Position numbers and translations under genes: made by a program
The notes under the pieces: model-generated
Seen by the model: only the letters and a program-made list of their open reading frames with translations
Databases searched by the model: none
Told to the model about the DNA's origin: nothing
Assembly (NCBI RefSeq): GCF_900312745.1
Contig: NZ_OMPD01000014.1
Location: 1,488,001-1,552,000 of the forward strand
Direction: 5' to 3'
Source of the DNA: Aquimarina sp. AU58
Lineage (GTDB): Bacteria; Bacteroidota; Bacteroidia; Flavobacteriales; Flavobacteriaceae
Length of the DNA: 64,000 nt
Part shown: one piece after another, positions 60,643-64,000 of the stretch
Numbering within the stretch: the stretch's first letter is position 1
How the letters are laid out: each line of letters starts with the position of its first letter

Positions 60643-60800
60643 ATAGAATACGTTTTCTTGTATGAAACCCTTTTTTGCATAGTTTTTGTAAAATGAGAAA
60701 ACCAGATGAGGTTTCTAATCGTGTCGAAACGCTTTAGATTTTAAAAAATAATCATACTTTTATACACACAATTGAATATTTCTTAGTTTGCTACTCTAAA

Positions 60801-61667
60801 ATGACCGAAAACGTAAAAATTATTGAATGCCCTCGAGATGCTATGCAGGGTATAAAAGAATTCATTCCTACCGAAAAAAAAGTTCAGTATATTCAGTCAT
60901 TGTTACGGTGTGGTTTTGATACCATAGATTTTGGGAGTTTTGTTTCACCAAAAGCGATACCGCAAATGGTGGATACTGCAGAGGTTTTGTCGCAATTAGA
61001 TCTTTCTGATACCAGAAGTAAATTGTTGGCAATTATTGCTAATGTTCGTGGTGCTAATGATGCAGTACAACATGAAGCAATCAATTATTTGGGATATCCT
61101 TTCTCGATTTCAGAAAATTTCCAGATGAGAAATACACATAAAACTATTGCAGAATCTGTAGCCACATTACAAGAAATATTACACATCGCAGATAAAGCAA
61201 ATAAAGAAGTGGTGGCTTATCTTTCTATGGGGTTTGGTAATCCTTATGGAGATCCATGGAGTGTGGAAATAGTAGGAGAGTGGACCGAGAAATTAAGCAA
61301 GATGGGAGTGAAGATTCTTTCATTATCAGATACTGTTGGTACTTCTACACCAGAAATTATTGATTACTTGTTTTCGAATTTAATTCCGGCTTATCCAGAA
61401 ATTGAATTTGGAGCGCATTTACATACTACCCCAACGACCTGGTTTGAGAAAGTTGATTCTGCATATAAAGCGGGATGCAGACGGTTTGACGGAGCTATTC
61501 AAGGATTTGGAGGATGCCCAATGGCAAAAGACGAATTAACAGGTAATATGCCTACCGAACGTATGATCTCATATTTTACAACAGTACATGCCGAAACAAA
61601 TATCAAAACACTAAGTTTTGAATCTTCGCATAACGAGGCTACCAAAATATTTTCTATATACCATTAA
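60801..61667 (+). CDS. Hydroxymethylglutaryl-CoA lyase
   Basis: A 288-residue TIM-barrel enzyme splitting HMG-CoA into acetyl-CoA and acetoacetate, the last step of leucine breakdown. Key regions: ECPRDAMQGIKEFIP with the conserved Arg-Asp, FGSFVSPKAIPQM, LSLSDTVGTSTPEI, GAHLHTTPTTWFEK and GGCPMAKDELTGNMPTE with the catalytic Cys. Slightly short (about 290-300 usual). It follows the hybrid kinase by 158 bp and ends before a 150-bp gap. Together with the leucine dehydrogenase it suggests leucine catabolism, though the genes are 30 kb apart. Confidence 0.85.
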   Translation: MTENVKIIECPRDAMQGIKEFIPTEKKVQYIQSLLRCGFDTIDFGSFVSPKAIPQMVDTAEVLSQLDLSDTRSKLLAIIANVRGANDAVQHEAINYLGYPFSISENFQMRNTHKTIAESVATLQEILHIADKANKEVVAYLSMGFGNPYGDPWSVEIVGEWTEKLSKMGVKILSLSDTVGTSTPEIIDYLFSNLIPAYPEIEFGAHLHTTPTTWFEKVDSAYKAGCRRFDGAIQGFGGCPMAKDELTGNMPTERMISYFTTVHAETNIKTLSFESSHNEATKIFSIYH

Positions 61668-61746
61668 TTATTGTTCTTAAAATCAGTGTGATAGATTTGT
61701 TTTTGTATTGAAAATTAAATTTAATTTAGATTTAGAATAAATAAAC

Positions 61747-61777
61747 TTTGTCAAGTTCATTTTGATGAATATCTTTG
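61747..61777 (+). promoter_or_regulatory. Bacteroidota promoter of the DUF4856 gene
   Basis: TTTG at 61747-61750, a 19-bp spacer and TATCTTTG at 61770-61777 match the Bacteroidota TTTG-N19-TAnnTTTG promoter. It lies 41 bp before the DUF4856 ATG. Confidence 0.75.
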
Positions 61778-61818
61778 CAGACTTATAAGTAATTGATATT
61801 AAGTCTAAATAAAAAGAA

Positions 61819-63039
61819 ATGAAAATTAAAAATTTGCTAAAAATCGTATGTATATCAGGGGCCTTTATTTTAGGATCTTGTTCTTCAGATGATGACAATA
61901 CTACAGAGGTAGTGGCACCTTCAACCTACGTTTTTGAGCGTAATAATGAAAGCTCTGTAAGTTTTGGTGGTCAAACTACGCGTATTGCAATGGCCGAAGA
62001 AATTGTAAGTAAATTAAAAGATAATACAAGTACCGAAGCTATTTTGGATGCTATGTTTGCTCATGTAGAAGGAGCAAATGATTTTTCTGATGCTAGTCTA
62101 AATGCATCTGGTAAAAGTGTAAGAAGTAAAACGGCTGCATCAAGAGATTATTTTTCTGATAATGCAACAGACGCTGCAGCTATAAAGGATAAATTTGATA
62201 GTTGGATAAAAAGCCAGGTAGATGATGTTTTTCCTAATTGGACAACAGATGCTTCGGCTGGTGTAGCAGGAGTTATACAAGAAGCAGGAGGAGGTTCTAA
62301 AAGATATGTTAATACAAAAGGACTAGAATTAAACCAAGCATTTGCCAAGAGTTTGATAGGAGCTTTAATGACTGATCAGGCTTTAAATAACTATTTAGGA
62401 ACTTTAGTTCTAGACGAAGCTTCTAATGTAGAAAATAATAATAATGGTGTAGTAGCAGAAGGTAAGCCTTATACTACAATGGAGCATAAATGGGATGAAG
62501 CTTATGGTTATCTATATGGAGCTTCTCAGGATAAAGCAGATCCAAATAAAACTATAGGTAAAGATGATAGTTTTCTGAATAAGTATATTGGAAGAGTAGA
62601 AGGAGATTCTGATTTTGCAGGTATTGCAAAAGAAATATTTGATGCATTTAAGTTAGGTAGAGCGGCTATTGTTGCAAAAAGATATGATGTACGTGATGAG
62701 CAAGCAGCGATTATTAGAGAAAAAATATCACAAGTTATTGCGGTAAGAGCGATATATTATTTACAACAAGGAAAAAATGCGTTAGAAGCCTCTACTGTAG
62801 ATTATGCTAGTGCATTTCACGACCTATCTGAAGGGTTTGGATTTGTATATAGTCTACAATTTACAAGAAAACCACAAGGTAATGTTCCTTATTTAACAAG
62901 AACCGAGGTTCAAGGATTAATAGATCAGTTAATGGGAGGTACTAACGGACTTTGGGATGTGACTCCGGCAACTTTGCAATCAATTTCAGAAACTATTGCA
63001 GGTAAATTTAGTTTTACTGTAGCACAAGCTGGTAGCTAG
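61819..63039 (+). CDS. DUF4856 lipoprotein
   Basis: A 406-residue lipoprotein (lipobox Cys21 in GSCSSDD). The mature part is mainly helical (STEAILDAMFAHVEGANDFS, LNQAFAKSLIGALMTDQALNNYLGTLVL, MEHKWDEAYGYLYGA), the imelysin-like EF-hand/M75-type fold seen in DUF4856. DUF4856 and imelysin lipoproteins are commonly next to each other in Bacteroidota iron-responsive loci, and an imelysin gene starts 106 bp downstream here. It has its own promoter and terminator. Confidence 0.85.
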   Translation: MKIKNLLKIVCISGAFILGSCSSDDDNTTEVVAPSTYVFERNNESSVSFGGQTTRIAMAEEIVSKLKDNTSTEAILDAMFAHVEGANDFSDASLNASGKSVRSKTAASRDYFSDNATDAAAIKDKFDSWIKSQVDDVFPNWTTDASAGVAGVIQEAGGGSKRYVNTKGLELNQAFAKSLIGALMTDQALNNYLGTLVLDEASNVENNNNGVVAEGKPYTTMEHKWDEAYGYLYGASQDKADPNKTIGKDDSFLNKYIGRVEGDSDFAGIAKEIFDAFKLGRAAIVAKRYDVRDEQAAIIREKISQVIAVRAIYYLQQGKNALEASTVDYASAFHDLSEGFGFVYSLQFTRKPQGNVPYLTRTEVQGLIDQLMGGTNGLWDVTPATLQSISETIAGKFSFTVAQAGS

Positions 63040-63063
63040 AATAATAAACAATTCATAAAGTTT

Positions 63064-63108
63064 AAAAAAAGAGGTTGGAAATTATAACATTTCCAACCTC
63101 TTTTTTTA
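63064..63108 (+). terminator. Terminator of the DUF4856 gene
   Basis: An AGAGGTTGGAAA / TTTCCAACCTCT stem with an 8-base loop, flanked by A and T tracts, 30 bp after the stop. Confidence 0.85.
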
Positions 63109-63114
63109 CATTTG
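63107..63114 (+). promoter_or_regulatory. -7 promoter element of the imelysin gene (TACATTTG)
   Basis: An exact TAnnTTTG match 31 bp before the imelysin ATG, partly overlapping the T tract of the preceding terminator. Confidence 0.55.
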
Positions 63115-63145
63115 CAAAAATTTATTAAGAATAAATAAAAATAAG

Positions 63146-64000
63146 ATGAAGAAATCATTATTTTTAGTTTTGGTTGCGCTATTTTTTATAGCGGGCTGCT
63201 CATCGAGTGATGATTCGAATGATACAGGCGGTATTACAGATAATTTTGACCGAAAAGCATTATTAACTAATATAGCAGATAATATAGTTATACCTTCATA
63301 TCAAAGTTTTTCTACCGATATAATTGCTTTAAGAACGGCAACCTCTACTTTTGTAACTACAACCGATGCAGCAAATCTTGTTGCGCTAAGGAATGCCTGG
63401 ATAAAAGCATATACCTCATGGCAATCGGTTAGTATGTTTGAAATAGGAAAAGCAGAAGAACTTTCGCTAAGAAATTTTATGAATGTATATCCTGTTACTG
63501 TAGCAGAAATAGAAACTAATATTACTTCTGGGACTTATGATTTTACTTCGGTAACAAAACAGGACGAACAAGGATTTGGAGCGTTGGATTATCTTTTGAA
63601 TGGATTATCAACTACCGATACAGGAATTGTAGAGTTTTATACTACCAATGCTAATGCTGCTGGTTATAAAAAGTACTTGTCTGATTTGGTAGACCGTATG
63701 AATAATCTTACCGATGAGGTTTTAAATGCCTGGAAAGGAAGTTATAGAGGCACTTTTATAAGTAATAGTGGATCTTCGGCTACAAGCTCATTAGATAAAT
63801 TGACTAATGATTTTATTTTTCATTATGAAAAACATTTACGTGCAGCCAAAATAGGAATACCTGCAGGTGTATTCTCAGGTTCTCCATTGGATACTACTGT
63901 TGAAGCTTTTTATAAGGGAGATATATCTAAGGCACTTTTTAATGCTAATCTTAGTGCATTACAAGATTTCTTTAACGGAAAACATTTTGGCAGTACGACT
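63146..64000 (+). CDS. Imelysin-family (M75) lipoprotein, 3' end missing
   Basis: A lipoprotein (lipobox Cys18 in AGCSSSD) open to the window edge with at least 285 residues. The mature part is the imelysin helical fold: AWIKAYTSWQSVSMFEIGKAE with the family's W..Y region (GxHxxE-like), then ITSGTYDFTSVTKQDEQGFGALDYLL, and YKKYLSDLVDRMNNL. Imelysin-like proteins bind iron or haem at the cell surface; they lack classical peptidase activity. It is 106 bp after DUF4856, and the pair suggests an iron-acquisition unit. The true C-terminus is beyond 64000. Confidence 0.85.
   Translation, partial: MKKSLFLVLVALFFIAGCSSSDDSNDTGGITDNFDRKALLTNIADNIVIPSYQSFSTDIIALRTATSTFVTTTDAANLVALRNAWIKAYTSWQSVSMFEIGKAEELSLRNFMNVYPVTVAEIETNITSGTYDFTSVTKQDEQGFGALDYLLNGLSTTDTGIVEFYTTNANAAGYKKYLSDLVDRMNNLTDEVLNAWKGSYRGTFISNSGSSATSSLDKLTNDFIFHYEKHLRAAKIGIPAGVFSGSPLDTTVEAFYKGDISKALFNANLSALQDFFNGKHFGSTT

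Noticed and set aside
1..64000. tRNA, rRNA, insertion sequences, phage genes and integrases
   Set aside because: I looked for cloverleaf-like blocks, transposase or integrase motifs and conserved rRNA stretches and saw none; small RNA genes could still be missed by eye.

Overview
The window reads as a chromosomal segment of a marine-type member of the Flavobacteriaceae (Bacteroidota), probably Aquimarina-like. Evidence: low GC; TAnnTTTG -7 promoter elements with almost no Shine-Dalgarno sequences; SusR-type hybrid two-component regulator; many 'SCSSDD' lipoproteins; type IX secretion (T9SS) relics; and family-typical gene neighbourhoods (recQ-kdsD-tatC-lptB-pssA, nusB-DUF1573-yajC). The genus is an inference; no rRNA, tRNA, IS element, CRISPR array or replication origin was seen.

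Region by region: (1) 1-10 kb: CoA-binding protein, Na+/solute symporter, LolD-like ATPase, PAS protein, a shortened methyltransferase-like protein, ABC-F ATPase, a secreted C-type-lectin protein and lnt. (2) 10.0-12.5 kb: an accessory island of three tandem cassettes, each a short double-glycine-leader cysteine-rich peptide behind the same two-hairpin leader. (3) 12.5-18.8 kb: pssA, then the minus-strand operon kdsD-tatC-CMD-lptB, and recQ. (4) 18.8-20.2 kb: a decayed lanthipeptide-like locus (LanC-like relic, intact precursor, solitary LytTR protein). (5) 20.6-36.6 kb: mostly housekeeping (dual-domain PPIase, M14 peptidase, ABC exporter, leucine/glutamate dehydrogenase, nusB, yajC, pepT, pyrD, lysE-like). 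(6) 36.6-42.8 kb: a complete minus-strand 'grasp-with-spasm' RiPP operon: precursor, ATP-grasp ligase, a small unknown protein, SPASM protein, C39-peptidase ABC exporter and HlyD adaptor. (7) 43-48.6 kb: TPR protein, TPR/AraC membrane regulator, another double-glycine precursor and a prolyl-oligopeptidase-type lipoprotein. (8) 48.7-60.6 kb: a block of surface lipoproteins (tandem TIG-NHL paralogues, Kelch-like protein, beta-barrel), divergent from a 1009-residue hybrid histidine kinase/AraC regulator, with repeated TATGTAAC motifs between them. (9) 60.8-64 kb: HMG-CoA lyase, a DUF4856 lipoprotein and an imelysin lipoprotein cut by the window edge.

How it fits together: the notable theme is secreted peptides. 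Six small precursors with GG cleavage sites lie within about 36 kb in four settings, but the only C39-type (GG-cleaving) exporter in the window is in the grasp-with-spasm operon. That exporter could serve some of the orphan precursors in trans; this is inference. The strongest candidate for an undescribed system is the 10.67-12.23 kb island: triplicated, structurally conserved 5' leaders in front of diverging 4-6-Cys peptides, one with a cystine-knot-like cysteine order.
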